64,000 nt of DNA from Cohnella ginsengisoli (GTDB lineage Bacteria > Bacillota > Bacilli > Paenibacillales > Paenibacillaceae): the NCBI RefSeq assembly GCF_029525555.1, contig NZ_JAPDHZ010000004.1, positions 124,001 to 188,000 on the forward strand. The letters are read 5' to 3'. The notes below the pieces were generated by a model. That model did not search any database and was not told where the DNA came from. It saw only the letters and a list, made by a program, of their open reading frames with translations. This document shows positions 9,504-21,621 of this stretch, one piece after another. The position numbers and the translations under genes are program-made. Each line of letters opens with the position of its first letter. Positions within the stretch are counted from its first letter, which is position 1.

Positions 9504-10487
9504 TTATTTGGCGAGCGCCTCGCGGAACGCCTGCGTCAGCAGCGGCACGACTTCGAACAGATCGCCGACGATGCCGTAGTCCGCGATCCCAAAGATCGAG
9601 GCTTCGGGGTCCTTATTGATCGCGACGATGATACGCGAGCCGCTCATGCCCGCAAGATGCTGGATCGCGCCGCTGATCCCGCATGCAATGTAGATCTCGG
9701 GCGTAACGACCTTGCCCGTCTGGCCGATCTGCAAGCCGTAGTCGCAGTAGCCGGCGTCGCAGGCGCCGCGCGACGCTCCGACGGCGCCGCCGAGCAGTCC
9801 CGCCAGCTCCTCGAGCGGCTTAAAGCCCTCGGCGCTCTTCACGCCGCGCCCGCCCGCCACGACGATTTTCGCCTCCGTCAGATCGATCTTGCCCGCGGTT
9901 TTGCGGACGACCTCCCTGACGACGGTGCGCAGGTCCGTCTCGGGCGCCGCCGCCCGCTTCACGACATCCGCGGTCCCGCCGTCCGCGCACGGCTCGGCCG
10001 CAGGCAGATTATTGGGCCGTACCGTCACGACCCGCGGAAAAGCGGAAAACGCTCTGCGCTCGATCGCCTTGCCTGCGTATAGGGGACGAACGAAAACAGT
10101 GTTCCCGCCGTCCCGCTCGATCGCGGTCACGTCGGAGATTTGGCCCGCGGACAACCTGGCCGCAAGCGCCGGGGCCAGGTCGCGTCCGATCGCGGTATGC
10201 CCGAGGAACAGGCCGTCCGGCTGAAGCGATTCGAGCAGCGGTATCAGCGCCCGAATATAGGCCTCGGGATTGTAAACCCGCAGCGCCTCGCCCTCGATCG
10301 CATGCACCTGCGCCAGCGGATAGGTTGCCAGCTCGGCGGCCAGGCCGTCCAAGCCTTCGCCCAGCAGCGCGGCATGGATCTCGTCTCCCGCATCCGCGCA
10401 GTCCGCGGCCGCCCGAAGCGCTTCCAGCGCCACGCGCCGAAGCTTGCCGTCCCGGTGCTCCGCCACGATCAAATACGTTTTGCTCAT
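9504..10487 (-). CDS. etfA: Electron transfer flavoprotein alpha subunit
   Basis: 327-residue FAD-binding subunit of ETF, which takes electrons from acyl-CoA dehydrogenase. The C-terminal FAD domain is clear: VAGGRGVKSAEGF, LGGAVGASRGACDAGY, QIGQTGKVVTPEIYIACGIS and AINKDPEASIFGIADYGIVGD. The start at 10487 follows AAGGAGG on the reverse strand; nine more open residues upstream are not likely translated. It is the last gene of fadR-etfB-etfA and passes electrons to the ETF:quinone oxidoreductase FadF encoded by the divergent operon. Confidence 0.95.
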   Translation of the reverse strand: MSKTYLIVAEHRDGKLRRVALEALRAAADCADAGDEIHAALLGEGLDGLAAELATYPLAQVHAIEGEALRVYNPEAYIRALIPLLESLQPDGLFLGHTAIGRDLAPALAARLSAGQISDVTAIERDGGNTVFVRPLYAGKAIERRAFSAFPRVVTVRPNNLPAAEPCADGGTADVVKRAAAPETDLRTVVREVVRKTAGKIDLTEAKIVVAGGRGVKSAEGFKPLEELAGLLGGAVGASRGACDAGYCDYGLQIGQTGKVVTPEIYIACGISGAIQHLAGMSGSRIIVAINKDPEASIFGIADYGIVGDLFEVVPLLTQAFREALAK

Positions 10488-10529
10488 GAACGCATTCCTC
10501 CTTAATGGCAATGGCGCATCGTGACGGCG

Positions 10530-11297
10530 TCAGATCGCCTTGGACCCGGCGCGCAGCAAGCCGACGAGCGTTTCCGCCTGCTCTTGCAGGTTCCCCTGCA
10601 GCAGCTGCCCGGCTTGCCGCCCTTGCGGCAGCGACAGAGAGACGCGCTCGGTCTTCGCGGGATCTCCGTCGCCGGCCAAGCCCAAATCTTCCGCGGCGAA
10701 CGACTTGAAGGGCTTTTTCTTCGCTTTCATGATGCCGGGCAGCGAGGGGTAGCGCGGCTCGTTCAATCCTTGCTGCGCCGTGAACAGCGCTGGCAAGGCC
10801 ACGTCGAACCGCTCGAGGTCGCCTTCGGCGTCGCGCTCGACGCTAGCCGTCCCGCCGCCCACTGTCAGCTTCGTGATCGAAGTGACGTGAGGAAGGCCTA
10901 GCGCGGCTGCCACGCGTACGGCGACCTGGGCGCCGCCGGTGTCGACGGAAAAGCTGCCGCCGAGCACGAGGTCGAAGGACTGCTGCCGCAAGACGGCGGC
11001 GATGGCTTCGGCGGCCTCGAATTCGTCCTGCGGAATCCCGGCGTCGTCGATCCAGATCGCTTCGTCCGCGCCCATCGCGAGCGCGGTGCGAAGCGCTTCG
11101 GCGGCTCTGGCCGGACCGAGCGAGAGCGCCGTCACTAGCCCGCCATGCGCCTCTTTGAGCCGGATCGCCTCCTCGATCGCATATTCGTCGTACGGATTGA
11201 CGACGAATTTCACGCCTTCTTCGGCGACTTTACCGTCGCTCAACACGATCTTTTCCTCGGTATCGAACGTTTGCTTCAGCAGTACCGCGATATTCAT
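10530..11297 (-). CDS. etfB: Electron transfer flavoprotein beta subunit
   Basis: 255-residue ETF beta subunit, partner of EtfA in carrying electrons out of beta-oxidation. It starts MNIAVLLKQTFDTEEKI and has the NPYDEYAIEEAIRLKE and LGPARAAEALRTALAMGADEAI segments typical of the family, with the AMP-binding fold. GAGGAG lies on the reverse strand just before the start. It lies between fadR and etfA on the same strand with gaps of about 40-70 bases, so the three form one operon. Confidence 0.95.
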   Translation of the reverse strand: MNIAVLLKQTFDTEEKIVLSDGKVAEEGVKFVVNPYDEYAIEEAIRLKEAHGGLVTALSLGPARAAEALRTALAMGADEAIWIDDAGIPQDEFEAAEAIAAVLRQQSFDLVLGGSFSVDTGGAQVAVRVAAALGLPHVTSITKLTVGGGTASVERDAEGDLERFDVALPALFTAQQGLNEPRYPSLPGIMKAKKKPFKSFAAEDLGLAGDGDPAKTERVSLSLPQGRQAGQLLQGNLQEQAETLVGLLRAGSKAI

Positions 11298-11367
11298 CGG
11301 ATATGCTCCTCTCGATTTATGATGAACGGATCATTCAAAAAAAAAGGCCGTATCCCGCGAAAATCGG

Positions 11368-11952
11368 TCAGGCCCTTAGCGCGCGCAGAAAAAAATCGAC
11401 CGTGCCTTCGACCTGCGCCGAGAGCGAGTATTTGCGGTCCGAGAGCAGCCAGGACGACACCGCCTCGTCCATCGCCCCGAAGATCAGCTGGCGCGACAGC
11501 TTCACGTCGAGCTCCGGCCTGAACGCGCCGGACGCCATCCCTTCGAGGAGCACGCTTTCGATGAGATGAAGGTAAGGCTTCAAGGTCTTGCCGATCTCTT
11601 TGCGCAGTTCAAGCGCGCTCTGCCGAAGCTCGATCTGCGTGACGTGGGCGAGCAGGGGATGGCGCTCCAGCTCGGCGAAGTGGAGCTCGCAGAGGATGCG
11701 CAGCGCCGCCTCGGCCGTCTCCGACGCGCGGACCGATGCCTCGAACTTGCCGATCAGCCTGCCGAGCCGCTCCCGGAACAACGAAACGAGGATATCCTCC
11801 TTGTTTTTGAAATATAAATAGATCGTGCCGTCCGCGACGCCGGCTTCCTTCGCGATCCGCGATATTTGCGAGCCATGATACCCGTGCTCGGCGAACACCT
11901 TCACGGCCGCGTCCAGAATCCCTTCGAATTTATGCAGCCTGCCGACCGACAT
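11368..11952 (-). CDS. fadR: TetR-family regulator, FadR-type
   Basis: 194-residue repressor with an N-terminal TetR helix-turn-helix (ILDAAVKVFAEHGYHGSQISRIAKEAGVADGTIYLYFKNKED). By context and resemblance to B. subtilis FadR (YsiA) it should repress fatty-acid degradation genes until long-chain acyl-CoA binds. It leads the operon with etfB and etfA and diverges from fadF-fadN-fadA-fadE-lcfA. A 22-base palindrome with the known FadR-box core lies about 47 bases upstream of its start, so it probably controls both directions. Confidence 0.9.
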   Translation of the reverse strand: MSVGRLHKFEGILDAAVKVFAEHGYHGSQISRIAKEAGVADGTIYLYFKNKEDILVSLFRERLGRLIGKFEASVRASETAEAALRILCELHFAELERHPLLAHVTQIELRQSALELRKEIGKTLKPYLHLIESVLLEGMASGAFRPELDVKLSRQLIFGAMDEAVSSWLLSDRKYSLSAQVEGTVDFFLRALRA

Positions 11953-11998
11953 GCGACCGCCTCCCGACCGAGTGCCAGGTACCGAGTACCTTCAAAAT

Positions 11999-12020
11999 GA
12001 AATGAATACTCATTCATTTC
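11999..12020. promoter_or_regulatory. FadR-type operator in divergent gap
   Basis: Perfect 9-bp inverted arms GAAATGAAT / ATTCATTTC around a 4-base spacer ACTC. The reverse strand contains TGAATGAGTATTCATTTCA, very close to the B. subtilis FadR box TGAATGAMTANTCATTCA. It sits between fadR (minus) and fadF (plus) and can control both operons. Confidence 0.85.
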
Positions 12021-12128
12021 TAGATCTATATTTAAGAGCCGGCGAAAAATGACTTGGGTTCCATGCTGGCAGCGAATACGATGCAATCGCATGCCGGCGA
12101 AGCGACACCGAAGAAGGGAGGGGTGCTC

Positions 12129-14291
12129 ATGCTGCTGTCCTGGCTGCACTACGCGATGTTTCTGCTCGTAACGGGGTACGCCCTTTCTTTGTTTTACCAG
12201 GCGGTCTATCGCCGTTACGTTTACATCAAGTTGGGCAAGACCGCCGGCAAGACGCCGGACTGGCGGGTCCGCACCCGCGAGCTGCTGGCGCAGGGGCTCG
12301 GGCATACGAAGCTGCTGAAGGATCGCCGCAGCGGCGTCATGCACCTGGTCGTCTTTTACGGCTTCATCGTGCTTCAATTCGGCGCGCTCGACCTGATCTA
12401 TACCGGACTGTCGGGCGGCGAACCGCTTCCGATCCCGGGGCGCCGCGCCTTCGGGCTAACGCAGGAGATCGCCGCGCTGCTCGTCCTCGCGGCGGCCGGC
12501 TATGCGGCATACCGCCGATACGGCGAGCGGCTGGATCGGCTCAAGCGGGGCTGGAAGCCCGCGATCGTGCTGATCCTGATCGGCGCCATGATGCTGACGG
12601 TGCTGCTGTCGCTCGGCTTCCACCGCGTTTGGGAGGGACTCGGCACGTCAGCCTATGCGCCGGTGTCCTCGCTGATCGCGGGCGCCGCAGCCGGTCTGAC
12701 GCCAACCGACGCCCAGGCTGCTTTTTTCGTTTGCTGGTGGGCGCATCTGGCCGTACTGCTGACGTTTCTCGTATACGTGCCGCAGTCGAAGCACTTCCAT
12801 CTGATTACCGCGCCGATCAACCTGTTCCTCGGCCGGGCGGAGCCCGTCGGCAGGCTGAGCAAGCTGGAGCTGGAGGACGAGACGGCGGAGTCGTTCGGCG
12901 TCGGCAAAATCGAGGATTTTCGCAGGGATCAGATGCTGGACTTCTACGCCTGCGTAGAATGCGGCCGATGCACGAACGTGTGTCCGGCCTCCGGCACGGG
13001 CAAGGCGTTGTCGCCGATGCACCTGATTACGAAGCTGCGGGATCACCTCTCGGAAAAGGGGGCCGCGATCACGAGCAAGTCGCCTTGGGTGCCGGCTTTC
13101 GCGTTTTCAATTGGAAGCGCTCACAGCATGTCCGCGGCCGCTGAATCCGCGGCGCCAGCGGGTCCGGATTGGCAGTCGGACGCAGCCGGCGACGCCGTCA
13201 CAGACATCCGGCCGACGCTGGCCTGGCAACGGGAGAGCTGGGCCGGGTCGAACCGCAAGCCCGAGGAGGTGTCGTTGATCGGCGACGTGCTGACGGAGCC
13301 GGAAATATGGGCATGCACGACTTGCCGCAACTGCGAGGATCAGTGTCCGGTCGGCAACGAGCATGTCGACAAGATCGTCGACCTGAGGCGTTATCTGGTT
13401 CTGACGGAGGGCAGCGTGCCGCACGAGGCGCAGCGAGCGATGCAGAACATCGAGCGGCAGGGCAACCCCTGGGGCATCAGCCGAAACGACCGGGCCCGCT
13501 GGACCGGCGAGATCGGAGGCATCACGGTGCCGACCGTAAAAGAAAATCCGGGCTTCGACACGCTGTTTTTCGTCGGTTCGATGGGCGCTTACGACAACCG
13601 CAGCCGCAAGATTTCGCGCGCCTTCGTTCGGCTGCTGCACGAGGCGGGCGTCAATTTCGCGATCCTCGGCAACGAGGAAAAAAACTCGGGCGACACCCCG
13701 CGGCGGATGGGCAACGAGCTGCTGTTCCAGCAGCTGTGCGCGGACAATATCGAGACTTTTCGCAAATACGGCGTTGGCCGGATCGTGACGGCCTGCCCGC
13801 ACACGTTCAATACGCTCAAAAACGAATATCCCGAATTCGGCCTGGACGGCGTGGAGGTGCTGCACCATACGCAGCTGCTCGACCGGCTGCTGCAGGAAGG
13901 GCGGCTCGTGCCCGGACATCCCGTCAAGGAGCGGGTCGCGTACCATGATTCCTGCTATCTCGGACGCTACAACGGCGTGTACGATCCGCCGCGGAATATC
14001 CTGCGCGCGATCGAGGGGCTCGAACTGGCGGAGATGGAGCGCGCCCGCGAAAACGCGATGTGCTGCGGGGCGGGCGGCGGCATGATGTGGATGGAGGAAT
14101 CCGCCGGCAAACGGGTCAACGTGGCGCGGACGGAGCAGGCGCTGAAGACGCGGCCGACGATGATCGGCAGCGCGTGTCCGTACTGTCTGACGATGCTGGA
14201 GGACGGCGCCAAGCAAAAGGAAGCGGACGACCGGGTCAAGGCGCGGGACGTCGCGGAAATTCTGGAGCTGGCGGTGTTCGGCGCGCCTTGA
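12129..14291 (+). CDS. fadF: ETF:menaquinone oxidoreductase-like iron-sulfur protein FadF
   Basis: 720-residue membrane iron-sulfur protein related to B. subtilis FadF (YwjF), which is thought to move electrons from ETF to the quinone pool. The N-terminal third has about six membrane segments resembling the nitrate-reductase gamma subunit (HYAMFLLVTGYALSLF ... AHLAVLLTFLVYV). Two 4Fe-4S motifs follow, CVECGRCTNVCP near residue 273 and CTTCRNCEDQCP near 396. Two C-terminal CCG-type domains follow, the last with HDSCYLGRYN and MCCGAGGGMMW. ATG 12129 follows AAGGGAGG; the longer open frame starts at a TTG without a ribosome site. First gene of the plus-strand fad operon. Confidence 0.9.
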   Translation: MLLSWLHYAMFLLVTGYALSLFYQAVYRRYVYIKLGKTAGKTPDWRVRTRELLAQGLGHTKLLKDRRSGVMHLVVFYGFIVLQFGALDLIYTGLSGGEPLPIPGRRAFGLTQEIAALLVLAAAGYAAYRRYGERLDRLKRGWKPAIVLILIGAMMLTVLLSLGFHRVWEGLGTSAYAPVSSLIAGAAAGLTPTDAQAAFFVCWWAHLAVLLTFLVYVPQSKHFHLITAPINLFLGRAEPVGRLSKLELEDETAESFGVGKIEDFRRDQMLDFYACVECGRCTNVCPASGTGKALSPMHLITKLRDHLSEKGAAITSKSPWVPAFAFSIGSAHSMSAAAESAAPAGPDWQSDAAGDAVTDIRPTLAWQRESWAGSNRKPEEVSLIGDVLTEPEIWACTTCRNCEDQCPVGNEHVDKIVDLRRYLVLTEGSVPHEAQRAMQNIERQGNPWGISRNDRARWTGEIGGITVPTVKENPGFDTLFFVGSMGAYDNRSRKISRAFVRLLHEAGVNFAILGNEEKNSGDTPRRMGNELLFQQLCADNIETFRKYGVGRIVTACPHTFNTLKNEYPEFGLDGVEVLHHTQLLDRLLQEGRLVPGHPVKERVAYHDSCYLGRYNGVYDPPRNILRAIEGLELAEMERARENAMCCGAGGGMMWMEESAGKRVNVARTEQALKTRPTMIGSACPYCLTMLEDGAKQKEADDRVKARDVAEILELAVFGAP

Positions 14292-14375
14292 GACGCGCCG
14301 GGGCGTCCGTTGCCGCGATCGTGCCCGTATTTTCCCCTATCGTCACCAAACACCGGAAAAGGAGGGACTTGTCGC

Positions 14376-16774
14376 ATGACCCTCAAGATCAAAAAAAGCA
14401 GCCGTCATCGGCTCGGGCGTCATGGGCGCGAGCATCGCCGCGCATTTGGCGAACGCGGGCATTCCGTGCCTGCTGCTGGACATCGTGCCCGATTCGCTCG
14501 CGGGAGCCGAAGAAGCTCAAGGGTTGACGCTCGCCGCCCCCGCGGTTCGCAACCGGTTGGCGCTCGGCGCGCTCGCGCTGCTGCCGTCCGTCCACCCGGC
14601 GCCTTTTTACGACGACGCCTTCGCGAGCTTGATCGAGCCCGGCAATCTCGAGGACGATCTGCACCGGATTAGGGAGGTCGACTGGGTCATCGAGGCCGTC
14701 GTCGAAAAACTGTCCGTCAAGCGCGATGTGCTCGAACGTATCGAGCGATTCTGGCGACCGGGCCTCGTCGTCAGCTCCAACACGTCGGGCATCTCGATCC
14801 GGGAGATGGCGGAGGGACGCAGCGAACCGTTCAAGGCTCATTTCCTCGGCACGCACTTTTTCAACCCGCCCCGCTATATGAAGCTGCTCGAGCTCGTGCC
14901 CGCAGATAAGACCGATCCGGCGATCGTAACCGGGATGGTCGAATTCGCCGAGCGCGTTCTCGGCAAAGGCGTCGTCGTCGCCAGGGATACGCCTAACTTC
15001 GTCGCCAACCGGATCGGCACCTACGGGCTGCTGGCGACGCTGCAGGCGATGGAGGCGGGCGGCTTTACCGTCGATGAGGTAGACGCGGTGACGGGGCCGG
15101 CGCTGGGCCGCCCAAAGAGCGCGACGCTGCGCACGCTCGATCTCGTCGGCATCGATACGTTTTTGCACGTGGCGAACAATGTATTCGAGAAGACGGACGA
15201 TCCGGCGGAAAAAGCGGCGTTCGAGCCGCCGAGACTTTTGAAGGAGCTCGCGGCGCGGGGATGGATCGGCGAGAAGGCGGGAGCCGGGTTTTACAAAAAA
15301 GTAAAAGGCGCGCAGGGCAGCGAGATTTTGTCGCTCGATCCAGGCACGATGTCGTACGTTCGGGCAGCCAAGCCGGAGGGGGCGTCGCTGGAGGCTGCGA
15401 CGGCGGCCAGGGGCGCGAAGGAAAAAACGAAAGCCTTGCTCGGCGGGAAGGACCGGTACGCGGATCTGGCGTGGCAAATATTGAAGCGGACGCTTGTTTA
15501 TTCGGCGGAAAAGATCGGCGAGATCGCTGGTTCCGTCGAAGACATCGACAAGGCGATGCGATGGGGATTCAACTGGGAGCTCGGCCCGTTCGAGCTGTGG
15601 GACGCGATCGGTCTCGCCCGGTCCGCGGCACGGATGGAAGCGGAAGGCACGGCCGTGCCGGGCTGGGTGAAGGACTGGATCGCGGCGGGACATACGTCGT
15701 TTTATCGATGGGAGGAAGGCCGAATGGCATATGCTTACCGCGGCGCCTACCGCGAGCTCGAAGAGCGGCCGGATACGATCTCGCTGCGGGCGCTCAAGGA
15801 GCGGGGCCGGGTCGTGCGGACGAACGCCGGCGCGAGCCTGATCGACGTCGGCGACGGCGCGGCGGTGCTGGAATTCCATTCGCGAAGCAACGCGATCGGC
15901 GGCGACATCCTGACGATGATCGGGGAGAGCGTCGAGGAGGTGCGGCGCAACTACGACGCGCTCGTTATCGCGAACGAAGGCCGTAACTTCTGCGTCGGCG
16001 CGAACCTCATGCTGCTCCTCATGGAGGCGCAGGGCGAGGAATGGGACGAAGTCGAAGCGATCATTCGCCTGTTCCAGGATACGATGACGAAGCTGAAGCG
16101 CTTCGAGAAGCCGGTCGTGGCGGCGCCGCACCGGATGGCGCTCGGCGGGGGCGTGGAGGTGTGCCTGCCCGCGGACGAGATCGCGATGCTGGCCGAGACG
16201 TATTTCGGACTGGTCGAGGCGGGCGTCGGCCTCATTCCGGCGGGGGGGCGGATGCAAGGAGCTTACGCTTCGAATCAGCCAGGCGAATCCGGATCCGGAG
16301 GTTGACCTGCAGCCGCACGTGAACCGGCTGTTCTCGAACATCGGCACGGCCAAGGTGTCCGCGAGCGCGCACGACGCGAAGAAGCTCGGTTACTTGCGGG
16401 CGAACGACCGGATCGTCATGAGCCAGGAGCGCCTGATTTACGAAGCGAAGCGAAGCGGGCTGCGGCTCGCGCAATCGGGCATCCCCGCGCCGGTGCCGCA
16501 GCGGATCCGCGTCGTCGGGGCGGAGGGAAAGGCGGTCATGAAGCTCGGCGCGCGCGGCATGCATACGAGCGGATACATCAGCGATCACGACCTGCTCATC
16601 GCGGGCAAGCTCGCGCACGTGCTCGCCGGCGGGGACGTGCCGGCCGGCACGTACGTGACCGAGCAATACATGCTGGATTTGGAACGCGAGGCGTTCCTCA
16701 GCCTGTGCGGCGAGCCCAAAACCCGGCAGCGGATGCAGCACATGCTCGCCAAGGGCAAGGCGCTGCGCAACTAA
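14376..16774 (+). CDS. fadN: 3-hydroxyacyl-CoA dehydrogenase/enoyl-CoA hydratase FadN (two apparent frameshifts)
   Basis: Bifunctional beta-oxidation enzyme. The N-terminal NAD-binding domain reads VIGSGVMGASIAAHLANAG once an extra A in the A7 run 14391-14397 is ignored. The 3-hydroxyacyl-CoA dehydrogenase domain continues with FFNPPRYMKLLELVP and the ANRIGTYG region. The C-terminal half is a crotonase domain (EGRNFCVGANLMLLL, HRMALGGGVEVCLPADEI, GLVEAGVGLIPAGGGCKE). A second break is the G7 run 16242-16248. Corrected length is 798 residues, close to B. subtilis FadN (YusL). RBS GGAGGG precedes ATG 14376. It is followed by fadA and fadE as in Bacillus. Confidence 0.92.
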
Positions 16775-16798
16775 CGAGCGAAGGAGGCCTGGGATTCC

Positions 16799-17993
<1,195 letters not shown>

Positions 17994-18062
17994 CGAATAA
18001 CCGGATTGGCGATTCGCCGCATGACCGAAGCGCGATAAGCGTTCAAGGGAGGTTTCTCGCAA

Positions 18063-19849
18063 ATGACCGGAAAATCGTTCGAAAAAACGGCGGGCGGCGG
18101 CTTCGTCGTCGCGGACGCCGATTATGCGTCGGTCGCGACGCCCGAGGACTTGACCGATGAGCAGCGCATGATCGCCGAGACGACGGAAGCGTTCGTCGAC
18201 CGCGACGTGCTGCCCCATGACGGGCAGCTGGAAAAGCTCGATTACGAGCTGACCGTGAAGCTCATGCGCCAGGCCGGCGAGCTTGGCCTGCTCGGCGCGG
18301 ACGTCCCCGAGGAATACGGCGGCCTCGGCCTCGACAAGGTCAGCTCGGCGCTCATCAGCGAGCGGCTGTCCCGCGCGGCTTCCTTCGCCCTGTCGATTGG
18401 CGCGCACGTCGGCATCGGCACGCTGCCGATCGTTTACTTCGGCTCGCAGGCGCAGAAGATCAGGTTTTTGCCCGATCTCGCGAGCGGGCGCCGAATAGCC
18501 GCGTACTGCCTGACCGAGCCGTCGTCGGGCTCGGACGCGCTGGGCGCCAGAACGACGGCAAGGCTGTCCGAGGACGGCAGCCATTACGTGTTGAACGGCA
18601 CGAAGCAGTTCATTACGAACGCTGGCTTCGCGGACCTTTTTTATCGTATACGCCAAGGTCGACGGACTGCAATTCAGCACTTTTATCGTCGAACGCGCGA
18701 TGGCGGGCGTAAGCGTCGGACCCGAGGAGAAGAAAATGGGCATCAAAGGGAGCTCGACGCGTCCGCTCGTGCTCGAGGACGTGAAGGTGCCGGTCGAAAA
18801 TTTGCTGTGGGAGGTCGGCAAAGGACATCTGATCGCTTTCAACATTTTGAATATCGGACGGTTCAAGCTTGCCGTCGGCTGCCTGGGCGGCGTCAAGGAG
18901 GCGATCGCCTTGAGCGCGAAGTACGCCAACGAGCGCGTTCAGTTCGGCAAGCGGATCTCCGCGTTTCCGCTCGTGGGCAAGAAGCTGGCCGAGATGAACA
19001 CGCGCGCCTACGTGCTCGAAAGCGTCATCTACCGTACCGCCGGGCTCATCGACGCGGAGTTGTCCGGCATCGATCATGCCTCCCCGGATGCGGGCGTTCA
19101 ATCGGCCAAGGCGATCGCGGAGTATGCCATCGAATGCTCCATCAACAAGGTGTTCGGCTCTGAGGCGCTGGATTTCGTCGCCGACGAAGGCGTCCAGATT
19201 CACGGCGGCTACGGCTACATTCAGGAGTACAAAATCGAGCGGATTTACCGCGACTCCCGCATCAACCGCATTTTCGAGGGGACGAACGAGATCAACCGGC
19301 TGCTCATCCCGGGCACGCTGGTGAAACGGGCGCTCAAGGGACAGCTGCCGCTGCTGCAAAAGGCGCAAGCGCTCCAGGCCGAGCTGCTTCAGCTCGTGCC
19401 GGGAAGAACGTTCGAAGGGACGCTCGAAGAAGAAACCCATCTGACGGCAATGGCCAAAAAAATATTTTTAATGGCCGGCGCCGCAGCCGTTCAGCGATAT
19501 GGCCCGAAGCTTGAAGAGGAGCAGGAGGCGCTCGCGGCGCTGGCCGACATCATGATCCAGCTCTATGCGATGGAGAGCGCGCTCCTCCGCGCGAAAAAGC
19601 AGCTCGCGAGCCAGGGGGAAGAACGCGCGGCGCTCGCCGTCGCCATGACGCGCTCGTACGTGCACGATGCGTTCGGCCAGATCGAAGCGCTCGCCAAAGA
19701 GACGCTGTCGGCCGCGGATTCCGGCGATTCGCTGCGGACGCAGCTGGCAGCGCTCAAAAAAGCTGGCGCGACGCAGTCCGGTGGATACGGTCGGGCTCAA
19801 GCGGCGGATCGCGGCGGCCGTCGTCCGGGAGGAAGGCTTCGTTTGCTAG
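18063..19849 (+). CDS. fadE: Acyl-CoA dehydrogenase FadE (two apparent frameshifts)
   Basis: FAD-dependent first enzyme of beta-oxidation, passing electrons to EtfAB. Seen are the N-terminal helical domain, AYCLTEPSSGSDALGARTTA, the mid beta-domain, RVQFGKRISAFPLVGKKLAEM, and GGYGYIQEYKIERIYRDSRI with FEGTNEINR, where the catalytic acid is usually located. The extra C-terminal helical region matches the long YusJ-type family. Breaks are at T6 18637-18642 and A6 19756-19761; with one base removed from each the protein is 594 residues and ends VVREEGFVC. It follows fadA by about 70 bases. Confidence 0.92.
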
Positions 19850-19885
19850 TGCACCGACAGACACCGGACTAAAGAGGTGATCGGT

Positions 19886-21575
19886 TTGTCACAAGCGCCT
19901 TGGTATGAACATTACCCTAGCGAAGTGCCTCAGACCTACCCGTATCCGAAGCACAATCTGGCCGCCTTCCTCGTCGCCTCCGCCGAACGTTTTCCGGATC
20001 GGACCGCGCTCCGTTTTATGGGCAAAAAAAATAACCTATGCGGAGCTGCTAGGCTGCGCATACCGGTTCGCAGGCGTCTTGGGGAAGCTTGGCATCCGGC
20101 GCGGCGAGCGGGTCGCGATCATGCTCCCCAACTGTCCGCAGCTCGTCGTCGCGTATTTCGGGACGCTGCTCGCCGGAGGCGTCGTCGTCATGACGAACCC
20201 GCTGTACGTGCAGCGGGAAATCTCGCATCAGCTCAAGGATTCCGGCGCCGCCGTCATTTTGACGCTTGATCTGCTGTTTCGCAGAGTGAGGGACGCCGCG
20301 CAAGAGCTGCCTGAGTTGCAGATGATCGTGACTTCAATTAAAGACGGCCTTCCCTTTCCGAAAAGCTGGCTGTATCCGATCAAGGCCAAGCGGGAAGGGC
20401 TGGACCGCCAAGTATCGTACGGACCGCGCACTCACCGTTACGTCCGCCTGCTGCGCGATATGCCTCCGTTGCCGATTCACGCCGAGGTGGACGCCGAGCG
20501 CGAGCTGGCGCTCCTCCAATATACGGGCGGCACAACGGGCATATCCAAAGGCGTCATGCTGACGCATTTCAATCTCGTCGCCAATACGATTCAAACGAGC
20601 CTATGGTTTTACAAGAGCGAGCCCGGCAAGGAACGTTATTTAGCGGCGCTTCCTTTTTTTCACGTGTTCGGCTTGACCGTGCTCCTGAATCAGGCGATCA
20701 TGCTCGGAGGCGAGCTGATCCTCGTGCCGCGATTCGAAGCGGGCGACGTCCTGCGCATCATCGACAGGCAAAAGCCGACGGTGTTCCCGGGCGCTCCGAC
20801 GATGTACATCGCGCTCATCAACCATCCGAAGGCGCGGGATTACGATCTGTCTTCGATCGATGTCTGCATCAGCGGCGCGGCGCCGCTGCCGCACGAGGTG
20901 CAGGAGCGGTTCGAGTCGATCATTGGCGGCAGGCTTATCGAAGGATACGGGCTGACGGAAGCGTCGCCGGTCACCCATGCGAACAACATCTGGGAATATC
21001 GCAAAATGGGCTCGATCGGCTTGCCCTTCACAGATACGTTCGCGAAAATCGTGCATCCCGAAACCGGCGAGGACCTGCCGATCGGTTCGACCGGCGAGCT
21101 CGCGGTCAAGGGACCGCAGGTCATGAAAGGTTATTGGAACCGGCCGGAGGAGACGGAGCGGGCGCTTCGGGACGGCTGGCTCCGGACGGGCGATATGGCG
21201 CGTATGGACGACGAAGGCTTTTTCTATATCATGGACCGGATGAAGGATATGATCATCGCGGGCGGCTACAATATATTTCCCCGGGAGATCGAGGAGGTGC
21301 TGTTCGAGCATCCCGAGATCGAGGAGGCTGCCGCGCTCGGCGTGCCCGATCCGTATCGCGGCGAGACGGTGAAGGTGTATGCGGTGCTGAAGCCCGGATC
21401 CCAGCTGAGCGAATCGGAGCTCAGGGCTTGGTGCAAGGAGCGACTTGCAGCTTATAAAGTGCCTCGAATTTACGCGTTCAGGGACAGTCTGCCGAAAACG
21501 ATGGCCGGTAAGGTGCTGCGGCGCAAGCTGCTCGAGGAGGAAGCGGCGGGTCGCGATGCCAATGACCGACAATGA
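19886..21575 (+). CDS. lcfA: Long-chain fatty-acid--CoA ligase (one apparent frameshift)
   Basis: AMP-forming ligase that activates fatty acids to acyl-CoA. Visible motifs are the P-loop-like YTGGTTGISKGVMLTH, GYGLTEASPVTH, the WLRTGDMARMD adenylate motif and DRMKDMIIAGGYNIFPREIE, and the C-terminal PKTMAGKVLRRKL lysine. The frame is interrupted at an A8 run, 20024-20031; one A fewer gives GKKITYAELLG and a 562-residue protein. TTG 19886 is preferred because AAAGAGG lies seven bases before it; GTG 19877 overlaps that site. It belongs to the FadR-controlled operon by position. Confidence 0.92.
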
Positions 21576-21621
21576 CACCGGGCGGCGCTTCGCGCGGCGG
21601 GCCCGTGGGGGAGGGAGCGTC